DNA from: Hepsetus odoe
Lineage: Eukaryota > Chordata > Actinopteri > Characiformes > Hepsetidae
NCBI GenBank assembly: GCA_017165825.1
Contig: CM029370.1
Location: forward strand, 30,162,609 to 30,226,608
Reading direction: 5' to 3'
Length of the DNA stretch: 64,000 bases
Program-made: the position numbers and the translations under genes
Shown here: positions 11,236 through 23,219 of the stretch, piece by piece
Numbering within the stretch: position 1 is the stretch's first letter
Layout of the letters: each line of letters begins with the position of its first letter
The notes under the pieces: model-generated
What the model was told of the DNA's origin: nothing
Seen by the model: the letters and a program-made list of their open reading frames with translations, nothing else
Databases searched by the model: none

Positions 11236-11433
11236 GTGTGAAGAGTTTCACTGAACTCTCTGATCTCGGGGTTTTGATACAAAATAGTTACAAAGTTCTG
11301 CAGAAGAAAGAAAACAGACACATTTCAACGAAATAAACTGCAGTGTGTACCGGAGTCTGGAGACCTGAACTATAAAATAAAGGCTTAAGGCCAGTGCTGC
11401 TCATGAGTGATATATGTACCCTCCTATATATCA

Positions 11434-11465
11434 GTGTGTGTGCGCGCGCGTGTGTGTGTGTGCGC

Positions 11466-11510
<45 letters not shown>
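11434..11510. repeat. (GT)n/(GC) microsatellite
   Basis: GTGTGTGCGCGCGCGTGTG then pure GT. Confidence 0.9.
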
Positions 11511-11511
<1 letters not shown>

Positions 11512-11816
11512 TTAGTTGAAGGACATTATCGTTGCCGCCCGGTGACGCATCAAGTTTCTTATTTAACATCTGAGAGAAAGATCCTCCTTGAAAATGTTCC
11601 TTCTGTGCAGTTTTCTCTCCATTGTTGTGCTGAATGAAGGCACGTGGCTCCGCCCACCAACTTCAACAACCCCAGTGTTTCCTGTAGATCAGGGACCAAA
11701 CTCCTGCTTCGGGCCGAGGGCTCCCAACCGGTCGGGACCCGCACGAGGAGGCGCCGTTGGACCCGTCTGGTGTTTAGATGAAAGTAGACATTTTGTTCAC
11801 GTTGACCAGGTGAATT

Positions 11817-11935
11817 TAAAGGGCCGATACCGTGGAAAAACCCCGTTTTCTGATTTCAGAATGTATCGTTTGCTCCTCTGGCTCGCTTTACCGGGCGGTG
11901 ATGAGGGTAAAATAGTCCATCTGAACTAAATCACT
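11817..11935. mobile_element. TTAA-ended MITE-like repeat, left end
   Basis: Starts TTTAAAGGGCCGATACCGTG, like the ends at 15816, 20137 and 22346. The right end is not clear. Confidence 0.35.
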
Positions 11936-12582
11936 CTTCTTTGTGTCCCTCCACCATGAACGGGTTCAGTTTTAGTCCAGAATCTTCTCCAAACTAAAAC
12001 ACCGTCTCAGATGTCAGACAGCGTCTCCACCACCAGCTCATGTGTGAGGGACGCTCAGACGTCCTGCTCCATTCACCAGGACTGGGGACGGCTTCAGGCT
12101 TCAGGTTTCAGGAGCGTTTTGCACCAAAATGACCCTGGAAGACTTGCGTTAGCACTAAATTGTGCAGGAATTTTCCACAATGGTGTCCTTGTCCTTGTCC
12201 TCTTCTGGAAGCCAAGAGCTTTTCATGTTTCAGTTTCTCCACTGATTGTTTTCACACACTTCCGGATTTTCCTGTGCCACTGGTGGAAGCACCGCCCCAA
12301 AGTATAATAGCTTCACCCTGTTGTTCTAACAGCTGGCAGCTCCATTTTCTCCCAAGTGTGCATTTGGAGACTGAAGAAGACGTTTTCCTCCACAGATGTG
12401 GACAGACTTGTGTATCTCTGAAGCTCACTCTGTGCTTCGTTCCTCCTCAAAAGTCAAAAGCAATCGTCTCATCTTTACCTGAATGTCAGTGACCTGTAAA
12501 AATGGCTGGATTTGTTGGTTCCTCTGAAATCATTATACATTACTGCACTGTAGTGATGTTTCAAAGTCAGAGAAGCGAGGCT

Positions 12583-12775
12583 GGGTTTAGGACATGTCCA
12601 CTGGAGAGACAAGGAGAAGGATGTTGAGGATGGAGCTGCTGGGCAGGGAGAGGAAGGACAAAGAGGAGGTTTATGGATGTGGTGAGTGAGGACATGCAAG
12701 GGGACAGTGTTAAAGAGGAAGATAAAGAGGACATGGAGATGGACGATCTGCTGTGGAGACACCAAAGCGGGAGCA
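12583..12775 (+). mobile_element. RTE-type LINE 3' fragment
   Basis: AGGACATGTCCACTGGAGAG...AAGGATGTTGAGGATGGAGC...GTGGAGAC matches the 3' tail of the copy at 2440-2650. Confidence 0.65.
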
Positions 12776-12884
12776 GCTGAAAGATTTTACGTTTCAAAGT
12801 AACTGTGTCAGGAATGATGTCACAGGTGTCTTCAGGTACTTTATCAGCCATTCGTCCTGTTTAAAGGGGGAAATGTCACTGTGT

Positions 12885-13150
12885 CTATCCCAGCTCTCAC
12901 AGGGCGAAAGGAGGGGACACACCCTGGACAGGTCGCCAGCCTGTCTCAAGGTAGACACACAGACAAACACTCGCACCTAGTGGACAATGGACTGTGTCTT
13001 TGGATGGTGGGAGGACACCGGAGCTCCAGCAGGAACCCACTTGGACACATGTCCACTCCACACAAAAAGGACCCGGACTGTCCCCGCTTGGGAATCGAAT
13101 CCAGGACCTTCTCGCTGTTCCTCCAGAACCATGGTGCTACACAGAAGACA
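12885..13150 (-). mobile_element. tRNA-derived SINE type C
   Basis: On the minus strand, the head contains CAGGACCTTC-complement/B-box-like GGATTCGATTCC. The body is the GTGTCCTCCCACCATCC region, and the tail is GGCGACCTGTCCAGGGTGTG. This is a known fish SINE layout. Confidence 0.65.
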
Positions 13151-13295
13151 AATAGAACATGATTTAGGACAAGAAGTGCAGACAGTAGGACAGATCAAGA
13201 GAGTGAAGAAGACTTTGACATTACAACACAACAGAGGAGACAGAGCAGAGACCAGTGTGGCGTAGAGGACAGTGTTATGTTACTGTCTAATCATG

Positions 13296-13690
13296 TCTTT
13301 TAAACAACAATGGGCTCCATGGAAGAGGACCCAAGAGTCCACTATTGAAAGACAAACCTACCTGACTGGAATTAGAAAAAATTCCTTTGGACAGATGAGA
13401 CAAAACTGGAGCTTTTTGACCATCAGCTGTATGTTGATGGATGGAAAAATGAAGCTTTCCAAGAATGGAGAACCACACGATGGGTGGAACGTGGAGGAGC
13501 TTGGTTATTGGTTGCTTTGCTGTGTTTGGGAATGAATCTGTGCAGGACACCGTGAAGACTCTCAAGACATCCTGGAGTGAAACCTGCTGCCCAGTGTCCC
13601 AAGCTCAGCCTCCGATAGATTGTGCAGCTTTTGAAGGACCTCAAGCCTCATTGAGGAACCCAACAGAGAAACCCAAACACCTGCTGGCAG
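13296..13690 (+). pseudogene. Tc1/mariner transposase fragment, decayed
   Basis: Reads CCTTTGGACAGATGAGACAA (the W/FTDET region), ELFDHQLYV-like sequence, NEAFQEWR, then a GGGA(C)F-like block and ESVQDTVKTLKTSW. Frames change several times. It has the order of the catalytic half of a fish Tc1 transposase with parts missing. Confidence 0.65.
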
Positions 13691-13704
13691 ATGTAGAAGT
13701 GTTG

Positions 13705-13868
13705 CCGAGCGCTCTTATCCAGAGCGACGTCCAGTACCCCCCTGGAGCACCTTGGGGTTCAGGGTTTTGCTCAGGAACCCAGTGATGGTAGTGCTGGAGG
13801 TGGACGTTCGTAGTCGAGAGCATCGCTCGGTGGGTTTCGAACCTGCAGCCTCCTGGTCTGAGAGGATC
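13705..13868 (-). mobile_element. tRNA-derived SINE type B
   Basis: Tail at the left (GCTCTTATCCAGAGCGACGT), body CCCTGGAGCACCTTGGGGTT, and the tRNA-like head on the minus strand at the right (GGGTTTCGAACCTGCAGCCT as B box complement). Confidence 0.7.
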
Positions 13869-14879
13869 GCTTGGCAGTGAGTGTAGTTGAGGATTCCATC
13901 ATTTCTGAATATCAAATATTCAGTCGGATCGAAAACAAAAGCAAGGTCAGGTTTGTGTTGAACATTGTCACGGGGGTGTTGCTCTGTCCTACCTGGACAA
14001 AAGTCCCATCGTCTGCCAGGAGTGCCTCGTTGAGTCGGGACAGAGCTGTTGGCCGGTGTGCGGTTGGGTGCGGTCTTTGTAACAGTTTAGTTCATCTTTT
14101 ATGTTTGCACTTGTGTATTTGTCTTTGATAAAGTTCATGATCCTGACTGTCCCACATGTGGACAAACGAGAGAAATTATGATGGACGCCACTTTTTTCAG
14201 TTCCAGGTTATTTCAGAGACGTTTGTGGGACCAACAGATTTGTCCAAATCTTTATACTCCAATGTTCCACGGAGTTGCGTCCAAAATACTTGCCTGAAGA
14301 TGTCCTCTTGCACACTTCCCATGATGCTATTTCTGGTCCTGCGTCCCGATGATCTGCTTCTGCAGGCAACTCTGTCCTGCAGAACGACGTCCCACCACTC
14401 CTGTGTCAGCGAAAACCTCCCGTAGGTCCTTTGCGGTCAAATAAGGGCTTTTATTTTGTGTTTCCTGAGTTTTGGCACAAAGTTTAAAGAGTCTGAGTTT
14501 TTATTTACGCTCAACAGCATCAGACGGGATGGGAGGGTGTCAAAACTTTTGCATGTCACGCTTACTGAGTATTTCTTTCTCATTTTTAAAGTTAATTGTA
14601 TGTGTTATCGTTTGCAGGCTGGACAATATATCGATCTGATAACACAAAGGGCTGGATTATGCAAATGAGCCTTTATAATCCTTTATTTATAATCCCACGA
14701 ATGGGAAATTTACAATTTACATATACAATTAGTGCTTTAACGAGGTGACCAATCACAGCTCCTGGTGACGAATTAAGCTATTTTTCTTATTTGGACAATC
14801 TTCAACATTAAGGCTAGTGTAAATAAATAGTAAATAGTGTTAATATATATATATATATATATATAATAAAATAAATAGT

Positions 14880-15100
14880 GTTTAGGGGCGACGCCCCTGG
14901 ATCGGAAGGTTGTGGGTTCGAATCCGAATCCCAGACCAGTAGGTTATCCTGAGGTTCCTTTTATCTAGGTACCGTCCCCATCACTGCTCCCTGGGTGCAG
15001 GATATGTCTGTCCCCTGCTGGACGGTGTGTGTGTTAATTACAGGGGATGTGTTTGGTGGTGCTGTGTTGTTCGTAATCACTTTCACTTCACTTTCACTCC
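14880..15100 (+). mobile_element. tRNA-derived SINE type A
   Basis: GGGTTCGAATCCGAATCCCA B-box region, CAGTAGGTTATCCTGAGG body, and tail CCCCTGCTGGACGGTGTG. Confidence 0.65.
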
Positions 15101-15234
15101 TTGAATGAACTGATGGTGCCGAACCGCTGTAGGTGAAATTTATGACATCACAAAAACGGAGAATTCCAAACAGGCTGTTTTTCTGCACGGCCCAGGAAGT
15201 GAAGGACACGTTTTATCAGCTCTGTCGGTGTTTA

Positions 15235-15545
15235 CGGAGACGGCTCTGTGGTGCTGTCTCCTCGTCTCCTCACAGTGAGAGGTTCCTGGGTTTGGTTCCC
15301 AGGCGGGACGGTTCCGGGTCCTTCGTTGTGTGAAGTTTGTGGGTGTCTGTGTAAACCTGCACGTCAGGTGGACTGGAGACGAGATATATATATGATATAT
15401 AATGTGTGTGTGTGTGTGTGTGTCTGTGTTTGTGTTTGTCTGTCTGTCCATCCTGTGATGGACTGGCAACCTGTCCAGGATGTCCCCGCCTTTTGCCCTG
15501 TGAGAGCTGGGATGGACTCCAGTACTGCCCTGATCAGGACGAGAG
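15235..15545 (+). mobile_element. tRNA-derived SINE type C interrupted by a microsatellite
   Basis: Head CACAGTGAGAGGTTCCTGGG, then GTGTGTGTCTG repeats (15402-15440). The tail is GATGGACTGGCAACCTGTCC...GAGCTGGGATGGACTCCAG. Confidence 0.65.
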
Positions 15546-15625
15546 AGTGAGAGTGAGAGAGAGAGTTTATGCACTTTTGGCTTTTCTCTCCCAGTCCAAG
15601 TACCCCCCTGTGTGTGTGTGTGTGT

Positions 15626-15658
<33 letters not shown>

Positions 15659-15815
15659 AGATCTGGGGATCTTTGTAATATGAACATAATTGGAACCAAA
15701 GCCAGAAGGATCGTTCCTCTCCTCCCTGTAGAACCGCTTTGCTGAGGGTAAAAACAGGCCTGGACATGACCTGAGCCAGGGTTAAAAAATAAACACATCA
15801 GTCTGCAGACAGGAA

Positions 15816-16337
15816 TTAAAGGGCCCGCGCCCTTCACGTGTGTTACATTCTATAATGTCCCTCTTTCAGGAGCTACTTATTTTTTCCATTCCTCGTTTAA
15901 CTGGACATCATGGAAGAAAAAGCTACGTTTCCTACCGTTTCACACAAAATCATTAATGTCGTTTTCCCTTTAGTCCTCAGAATGGAGTCTGTGCTGCTGT
16001 GATGTCACAAAAACCAACGTATTAATAAAAAGTTGGCTTCGGCTTGGGGAACGAGAGTGCAGATTAGCCAATCAGAGTAGAGCTCATTTGCATAATCAAC
16101 CAAAGCTTGTTTCATTTAAGATGTTCTGAATGGCTCCTCCGCCTTGCGCCTCATGTTCCTGGAATGCTCCTCGGATGGGTTGATTGGGTGGGATTTGTGA
16201 TGTCGCAAGTAAAGGGAGTTCAAAGCAGGTTTCCACGGGCCGGGAAGCGAGCAGTACGTTGCTTGGCGACGACGTGCCACATGAAGGACTTTAGAAGAAG
16301 AGGACAGTTCGGTTTTTCTGTGATATGGGCTCTTTAA
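15816..16337. mobile_element. MITE with TTAA target-site ends (most complete copy)
   Basis: Left end TTAAAGGGCCC at 15816 and right end GGGCTCTTTAA at 16337 are inverted repeats flanked by TTAA. The interior, about 500 bp, contains CCAATCAGAGTAGAGCTCAT and TTTGCATAATCAACCAAAG. TTAA duplication is a mark of piggyBac and Kolobok elements. Non-coding. Confidence 0.6.
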
Positions 16338-16609
16338 ATGTAAAGAGCTGAAGTTCCAGCCATGGCTGTGGACACCAGCGCGAGTCCCGCCCTGAGGAGG
16401 ATCTCCGTCCAGGCCCGGTTCAGAGGAGTGACGCAGGCCGTGGGGGGAACATCCAGGCGTGAACGTTGTGAAAGAGGCTGAATGGGTGATTTAATCTCAG
16501 TGGAATGTTCCAGTCCTGTCTTCGGTCTGTCCTCCAGGACGTGATGATGTTGTGTGTGATTTTACACGCCGAAGACTTTAGAGCTGTTTGTCCACAAACT
16601 CACGTTATC

Positions 16610-17027
16610 CGTCCGTCTCTCTGTCTGTCTGTGTCCCTCTCTGAATTTCTCCATCTATCCTTCTGTCTTTCGGTATATCTGTCAAATCATCCGTTTGTGG
16701 ACCTGTCTATCTGTCTTTGTTTGTCTTTGTCATTCAGCATGTCTGTGTGTTCGTCCATCTGTCTGTCTGTTTGTCTGTCGTTTAGTATGTCTGTCTGCCT
16801 GTTTGTCTTTTTGTGTATCTATCACCATCTTTTCATCTGACTGTCTGTCCTTATGTCTTTCTGTCCTCCTGTGCATCTGTCTGTTGTTCTCCATCTGTCT
16901 GTCTGTCTCTTTATCCATCTGCCTTTCGGTATGTCTATATCTACCCATCCATCTGTCTGTCTTTCTTTACATCTTTTTTGCTCTTTTCCTTTTCATACTG
17001 TCTATCTGTTCACCTCTCACTTTATCT

Positions 17028-17097
<70 letters not shown>

Positions 17098-17160
17098 CTT
17101 TAGTCTCTCTTACTGCTTTCACTCTTACTGTGTGTGTGTGTGTGAGAGAGAGTGCGTGTA

Positions 17161-17224
<64 letters not shown>

Positions 17225-17281
17225 TGTCTTATCTGTCTTGGCAGAGAGCAAATAAGGAAGTTCCATACAATGAACTTGATG

Positions 17282-17320
<39 letters not shown>

Positions 17321-17345
17321 GTGAGGGAGAGTGAGCAAGAGTGTG
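16610..17345. repeat. (GTCT)n / (CT)n / (GT)n simple-sequence block
   Basis: Degenerate CTGT/GTCT tetranucleotides to about 17027, pure CT to 17093, then GT tracts with GAGA insertions to about 17345. Confidence 0.9.
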
Positions 17346-17539
17346 CGTGTGTATGTGGGCCATTCCAGTTCTCCAGATCAGGGAGGGTCACTGGCTTTCC
17401 ATTATTCTGTAAATACCTTTGTTACATGTTTGTTACATGTTTGTTACATGTTTGTTCACCTTTGGCTTCCCTCACCTGCTCAAAGCGTCTGCTAGGGATG
17501 GACTGATACAATGTTTCTCTGTAGATTCACTTCAATTAA

Positions 17540-19680
17540 CTGGCTGATACCAAGTATCGATGCTGACTCTGACCACTGTAGTGGCACTTTGAGGTCTTCT
17601 CATCAGAAGTGAGTGGAGTGGAGGCTGCTGGAAAGACCTCATATACCCAAGCAGGTAGGAACAGAAGAACCTGTCTGGAAGGCCTTCAATTTAGAGCTTT
17701 GAAGGAGCTTCTCCCTGAAGTGGTTGTAGGCATGAAGCTTCCCTAGGAGTGATTGTGAACCTGAATCCTGAATAGAAGCTTGAGGTTTGGCCAGAGGGTC
17801 ATTGCTGCCTGTGGTGAAAACCCAAGGATTCAGTGGTGGACACCATTTAGGATGGGAGGCCATCAAACTGAACATTGACACCTGGTTCGATTAGTGGGAT
17901 TGACAGAGGGCCCGGCAGTGCTGAAGCAGTGGTGGTCATAGAAACAAAACCTTTGGGTTTGGGAGAAGCATTTGGAGACCATAGAGAAGGACCCAAAGAG
18001 GTTCTGGCAAACCATCAGGTTGCTCAGAACAGTTTGGCAGATGGTTCAGTCCTCCAGTGGAAAAGGGCCTCCAAGCTTTAGCTGTGCTCAGAACTCCTGT
18101 CAGCACTGAAGAACTGCATGTCCTGATGGTATCCACCCATTTCCACCGAGTGTGTGAGCTTCCAATCGGCTAATGATTACCCAACAGGACAAAGCCCTGT
18201 AGAACAAACTCACAAAATTTGCCTCAGCCTGAGCTTCTGGCCAGTGATTTGCTTATAAGCTTCCCAGCTCTTCGGAGTAGATTTGTTTATGAATATGCGT
18301 TATCTGTCTTACTGTCTCTGAGCAATGAAGACATTTTAATGTGGACTGGAGATAGACGAGGGTGCCTGTAACCTTATGGGGAAACGTGTGGTGAGTGATG
18401 GGGGAGAGGGAGGACCACCCTACACACCCTGAGAGAGAGAGAGAGGACAGTTCTACTGAGTGATGGGGGAGAGGGAGGACCCCCCTACACACCCATAGAC
18501 AGAGAGGACAGTTTTGGGAGGACCCATCTAGAGTGAAACCAATCGAGTTCTCCTGGAACCCCATCCACGGATGATTCTGATGCTGAGATATTGGTGGTCC
18601 AGTTGGGCGGCCCTTAATTCTCTGTGACCTTTGACCTGTGGTTTGGTCTGGTCAGGAAGCCAGATCAATAGTTAGTATTACGTCTTTTAGAAATGTTTTT
18701 CTGAATAGTTTGTTCTGACATTGACCTTTAAATCTTAGAATAAATGGTACCATCTTTGGTTTTGATGATTTGTCACCAGAGATCTAGACAGCAGAACCAC
18801 TAGCACTCAGATTTTGACGTGTAAATTTACTGGAAATGGGTAACAACCAAGGCTTCGTGGCTGAAACCGGTACCAGGCAGATTATACGAGGAACAATGTT
18901 TTTTGTGCAGGAAGTCTTTCAGGCTTGACATGATGGGAATCAGTGAAGCAGAAACCCAACTGCCAGATCCAGTTCTGTTTCACCTTTATATACACCCATC
19001 TCCAGCTCCATCTCACGTACCAACAAGCAGAAGATCTCCAACGACACAGCAAAACTCAATATACACTCAGGCCTATGTTCATTAACCGAACACTTTGAGA
19101 AACAACCTTAATTCTGGGCCAAAAGTTGCTTGTTGTCCTAGAAGATACAGACATTAGGATTTATCAGCAGTTGCTCAATTAAGTCCTCAACATCTCTGAG
19201 AACAACCATCTCAGGTGCTTTATTCCACAAGAAAACAACACAAACTCTGCTGCTTGAGGCACTAACATACTTTCCACCACCTTTTCCCATCATGGCCACA
19301 TACTTGGAGGTGGTGGTCATGTTCCCTACCATTTCAAAAAGCCTAAATATGTTCTGGAGGTCATAACTAGGTGATCCAACAGAACCACATCAAAGCAAAA
19401 ATGAAATTCTGCGATCACAGGACCCCTCCATGTCACTCTGCATGGAAATGCTTTCCATGAAAATCCAAATCAGGATTGGAGACATGGGACAGCCCTGGCA
19501 TAGTCCAAGACCCACTCGACATGGTTCACCCAGACAACCTCCTACAGAACATGTTCTAGATCTTCTCTGCACAAAACACTGTAGACTGGTTTCCATCATC
19601 TCTCCAGTTTCTCTGTTGACTGTGTGGAAGGTGGGCAAACAGGTGCTCTTATTCTGGGTGGATCAGTAGATCAGATCCGT
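17540..19680 (-). pseudogene. decayed non-LTR retrotransposon remains
   Basis: The minus strand at 19390-19560 reads VGLGLCQGCPMSPILIWIFM, matching the GLRQGCPLSPILF motif of LINE reverse transcriptase. The flanks (17640-17880, 18990-19330) have similar composition but no motif I can name, so the boundaries are loose. Contains two copies of a 61-bp repeat at 18378-18510. Confidence 0.5.
18378..18510. repeat. 61-bp repeat, two copies (locus 1 of minisatellite K unit)
   Basis: GAGTGATGGGGGAGAGGGAG...GAGAGAGGACAGTT occurs twice. It is the reverse complement of the unit at 56608-56925. Confidence 0.8.
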
Positions 19681-20136
19681 CGGTCACGGAGCCTCGAGGC
19701 TTTTTAAACTTTCTCATAAATAAATACAACAAAGTAAACAATTTAATTCTTCTTCTGAGGATCTACGGTCAACACGCCATGAGTGAAGCTTCGTAGTTAC
19801 AAAAAACAATGCCTTATATGGACGTTGGGGGGTTTGACGCAAAGATCAAGGCTTCAGACGAAAGTTTAATACCAAGTTTATAAATAAGTTTAAGAAGAAG
19901 AATCTAATAGTTCTGGGGTTTGAAAGTGCCGTCAAGCCAAAATAACATTCACAAAAATCTGAAAAATTCAAATTTTTGTTAATGTTATTTTATTTCTGTT
20001 TGTTTTTTGTTTATTTTATGTTAATGTTTAGATATTTAACTTTTTTAATATTATTTGTAATTATTTATTTAAGATTAAATCCATACGCAGCATGAAAGAC
20101 TATAGACGAAACGATATCGCTGCACTGTGTCGATGT

Positions 20137-20425
20137 TAAAGAGCCCAAATCCTCCCTTTTTTGGAAAACAGTGAAAGTATGAAAACATCAAAAGGTTAAA
20201 AATGTAAAAATTCGCTCCTTTCACGGCCTCTTAAATCCGCCTATTTTCAAATCCTGTTTTTTGTGATGACGCACATAATCCCTCTCCTCGTTCAGCCCAC
20301 TGTAGCCCTTCCAGTCCGAGCTGTTTATCCCCCGCTACCTTTCAAAAAGCTGCAATACAGGACAGCCAATCAGAGACGGCCTCATTTACATATATCGGTT
20401 TAAATGCACTGTGTTGAGGAAGCTC
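20137..20425. mobile_element. TTAA-ended MITE-like repeat, partial
   Basis: Starts TTAAAGAGCCCAAATCC and ends with CCAATCAGAGACGGCCTCAT and TTACATATAT, parallel to 15816-16337. Confidence 0.45.
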
Positions 20426-20585
20426 TGTTGAATTGTGAGGACTAAATAAACGTAGGGATGAATTATGAACAATGTTTACATTTTGACCTGAGGAGGATCT
20501 GATGAACAGACCATCCTTCAAATCATCAGAAGCTTTCTGGATTTTTGGTGTCCGCGGGTAAGGGACACTCGTTGTCCTGTTTTGG

Positions 20586-21089
20586 TTGAATGAGAGCAGC
20601 AGTGGATGGTGCTACTGCACTCCAGACCCGTTTGAGTCCTCATCTCCATCCAGAACCTTCACATTCCAAGATCCAGACCCAAACATCCTGAGATGTTTGA
20701 AGAGGAACCGTTTCACACTGCGCTCCACTGTGCTTTGTTTTTGTATCGTGCATAAATTTCTGCAGGACAACCGTCCATTAGCGGCGGCACAGAGAGGATC
20801 CCAGAATAGGGCTTCTTGTATCTTTGAGGGTCATGTGACTTGGCGCTGGCTTGCAAGGGAGTGTTTGTTCATTGTTAATCTCCAGCCCGTGTGGTTTAAC
20901 CCCCCGTTCTTCCCCGCGGCCGAGACGATTCTCCATCCCGTCTTCAGTCTCTCGTCTCCGACGTTCTCCCGCTCCTCCGTGACTTCAGCCATGGTGAGTA
21001 CATGCAGCCGTTTCTGCTTCTTTCTGGGACAGCGTTTGTTCCAGTACCGTGATGTCATGAGTGAGGACGGGGTTCAACCTCCAGAGTAG
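20586..21089. other. open, GC-rich block of unknown nature
   Basis: Open for 167 codons on plus and 75 codons on minus (20831-21058, with an internal MAEVTEERENVGDERLKTGW). A good donor GTGAGTAC follows ATG at 20994-20996 on plus. It could be an alternative 5' exon, or an unrecognised repeat. No domain recognised. Confidence 0.25.
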
Positions 21090-21109
21090 TTCCTCCATGC
21101 TGGTTTGCG

Positions 21110-22610
21110 GTCAGTCGTTGGGCTCGGTTTTAAATTCAAAATGGAAATTTCCCAATAATTCATCCAGTTTTTAGGATGTCCAAATATGGAGAACTTAAGA
21201 AGTTCTAACTGGAGGTGCATTCAGATGGGTTCTTTAAACATAGTGCTTAAGGCTTAAAAAATGTACACACGCTGAAGCTTCACAGATCAACTCTGCTTCT
21301 AAAGAACCATCACGATTCTTCAAAATTCTCAGCATTAGATTTTTGGCAACAAATTAGCATTTTTAGTGAATTTCATCTGAAGTTCAGCCTTAGTTTGTTT
21401 TGCTTTTGCTCCTCAAGTTCTGAGGGAGGTTCTCCTCTTAAATCATGCTTCAATTCAGCTGCTGCTCTTCATTTGCTTCAGGATGTTCTACCTTCATGGT
21501 TCTTCATGTTCTTTATGGATTCTGCCTTTGAGCCTTGGCTCCTTTCGGAGGCGATGACTCTGTTCTGGTTTGGGCACCTTATTTAAAGTGTTCTGAGAGT
21601 TTGGAACAAAAATAAATATGATATGAAACCGAAGAGGTTTGTTTGTTTTTTCTCACACCAGTAACCATGGCAACGTTAGTCTCCTTGTTTATTTTCATTA
21701 TGAAGCCAGTCTTCAGACCTGAACGTCATCAGTTGGAGAACCGGTTCCCTGTTAGTGATTAAGATGCTCCTCTTGAGCCGTGGTTCTTCTCAGAGGTTCT
21801 TCTTCATGAAGTTAATTTGTTGTTGATCCCGTTTTGGAGGCTCCACCAATATTTGTGGTTGAAGCTTCAGTCACTCTGGTTTCCGCGTCACTTTTAAAGC
21901 CGCCGTTCTGAGGAAGCTCAGCAGTGGGACGTGGAGGACACCGCGTTCGAGTCTCGGCCTGTTTTTATACAAAGTCCTGTGCAAAAGTCTCGGCCCCCTA
22001 ATTTCTTCAGCTTTTGCTTCTGGACGTTCTTGTATTTTTACTGTATCGTTGAGGAGGTTCCTCCTGAAGATGCTGCTCCTTTAACCTGCTGCTTCACTGC
22101 AGTCTATTCAGCGTTCGCGGCTCTAATTTCCATTTTTTTTTCATTCTTTTTTGGGTTTTTTGCTCTTTTTGTTCTATTTTTGTTTCCAAATTTACAACGA
22201 GAGATGCTTTGCAGAATTTCATTGTAGCTGATGAAAAGGACAATAACGGCTTTTCTTTTCTTTTGTTACTTTCTGTTCTTTTGGTCCAGTTCTAATCTGT
22301 TCCTTTCTGTTCTCATCTGTTCTGTTCTGTTGGGGGGGGGGGTTAAAGGGCCCGTAGCATCAAAAACATAAATGTTACAAAAAGTTTTTTGTTTTATTTA
22401 CGCTGTTAATTTTAGACGCTAAGCGTCCGTTCCTGTCTGTCATTAATGAGATGATTAGTTTTTAATAAAATGAAGAGATTATACTGATAAAAGAAGAAGC
22501 TTATTAATAAAGCTGACATTAGTAAAGTCGTATTTAATTACATTGATGATTAACACTGATAACATGAATCAATGTAAAGTTGGAATTAATACATTGTATT
22601 ACTGATTGTT

Positions 22611-22650
<40 letters not shown>

Positions 22651-22930
22651 GCGTATAAAGATCATGTGGTTTCTGCACACTGCTCCTGTGTGTTTACTTG
22701 TGAACACGTGTTTTTAACTCCACCGTTCACAGGAGGTTTTTTTTTCTCTCTGAGGCTGAAAACTGTGAAGGACATTACGACGTGTTGATGTTGATGTTGT
22801 TTATGGTGAATATGAGGTTCTTCGAGAACCTCAAGCAACGTTTAAGGGCCGTTGGGATAAAATAACTTCGTTTTTTCTTTTCTCAGTTTTTGTATATTTG
22901 CATGCTTTCTGTGTGGACAGTCTACAGGGT
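21110..22930. other. intron 1 sequence, little recognisable
   Basis: Holds a terminal piece at about 21972-22045 (GTCCTGTGCAAAAGTCTCGG) related to the 69-bp-repeat element. It also holds a TTAAAGGGCCC end at about 22344, a G-run at 22331-22342, (CA)n at 22613-22646 and a TTTAAGGGCCG end at about 22842. No gene seen. Confidence 0.5.
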
Positions 22931-22934
22931 GAAT

Positions 22935-23092
22935 GAAAGTGGGACAGCGGAGTGGTGAGGATGGAGGGAGTAGAAGAGGTGAAGGGGGAGGAGTTTAAAT
23001 ACTCGGGGTGGACGGTTCAGAGTAACGGTGAGTGTGGAAGAGAGGAGGAGAAGGGAGTGCAGGCAGGTTGGAATGGCTGGAGGAGAGGGATT
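22935..23092 (+). mobile_element. RTE-type LINE fragment
   Basis: GTGAATGAAAGTGGGACAG...GGGTGGACGGTTCAGAGTAA...GTGCAGGCAGGTTGGAATGG, the same segment as 2130-2200 extended upstream. Confidence 0.65.
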
Positions 23093-23219
23093 CATTCATT
23101 TATTTATTTATTTTTAAAAAACGTCCATGTCTTTCCTGGTCCTGGAGCAATCCAGGGACTAATTTCACTGCATTGGTTCGACTGTATATGTGACAAATAA
23201 ATGCCTCGAGTCTTTAAAT

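Noticed and set aside
9805..11251. Several long open frames (up to 302 codons) on both strands
   Set aside because: They are produced by an 18-bp tandem array, have repeat composition (Gly/Arg/Val/Ser or His/Arg/Pro/Thr), and lack any domain or splice support.
16505..17506. Ser/Leu/Cys/Val-rich frames resembling membrane proteins
   Set aside because: Simple GTCT, CT and GT repeats give hydrophobic-looking translations.
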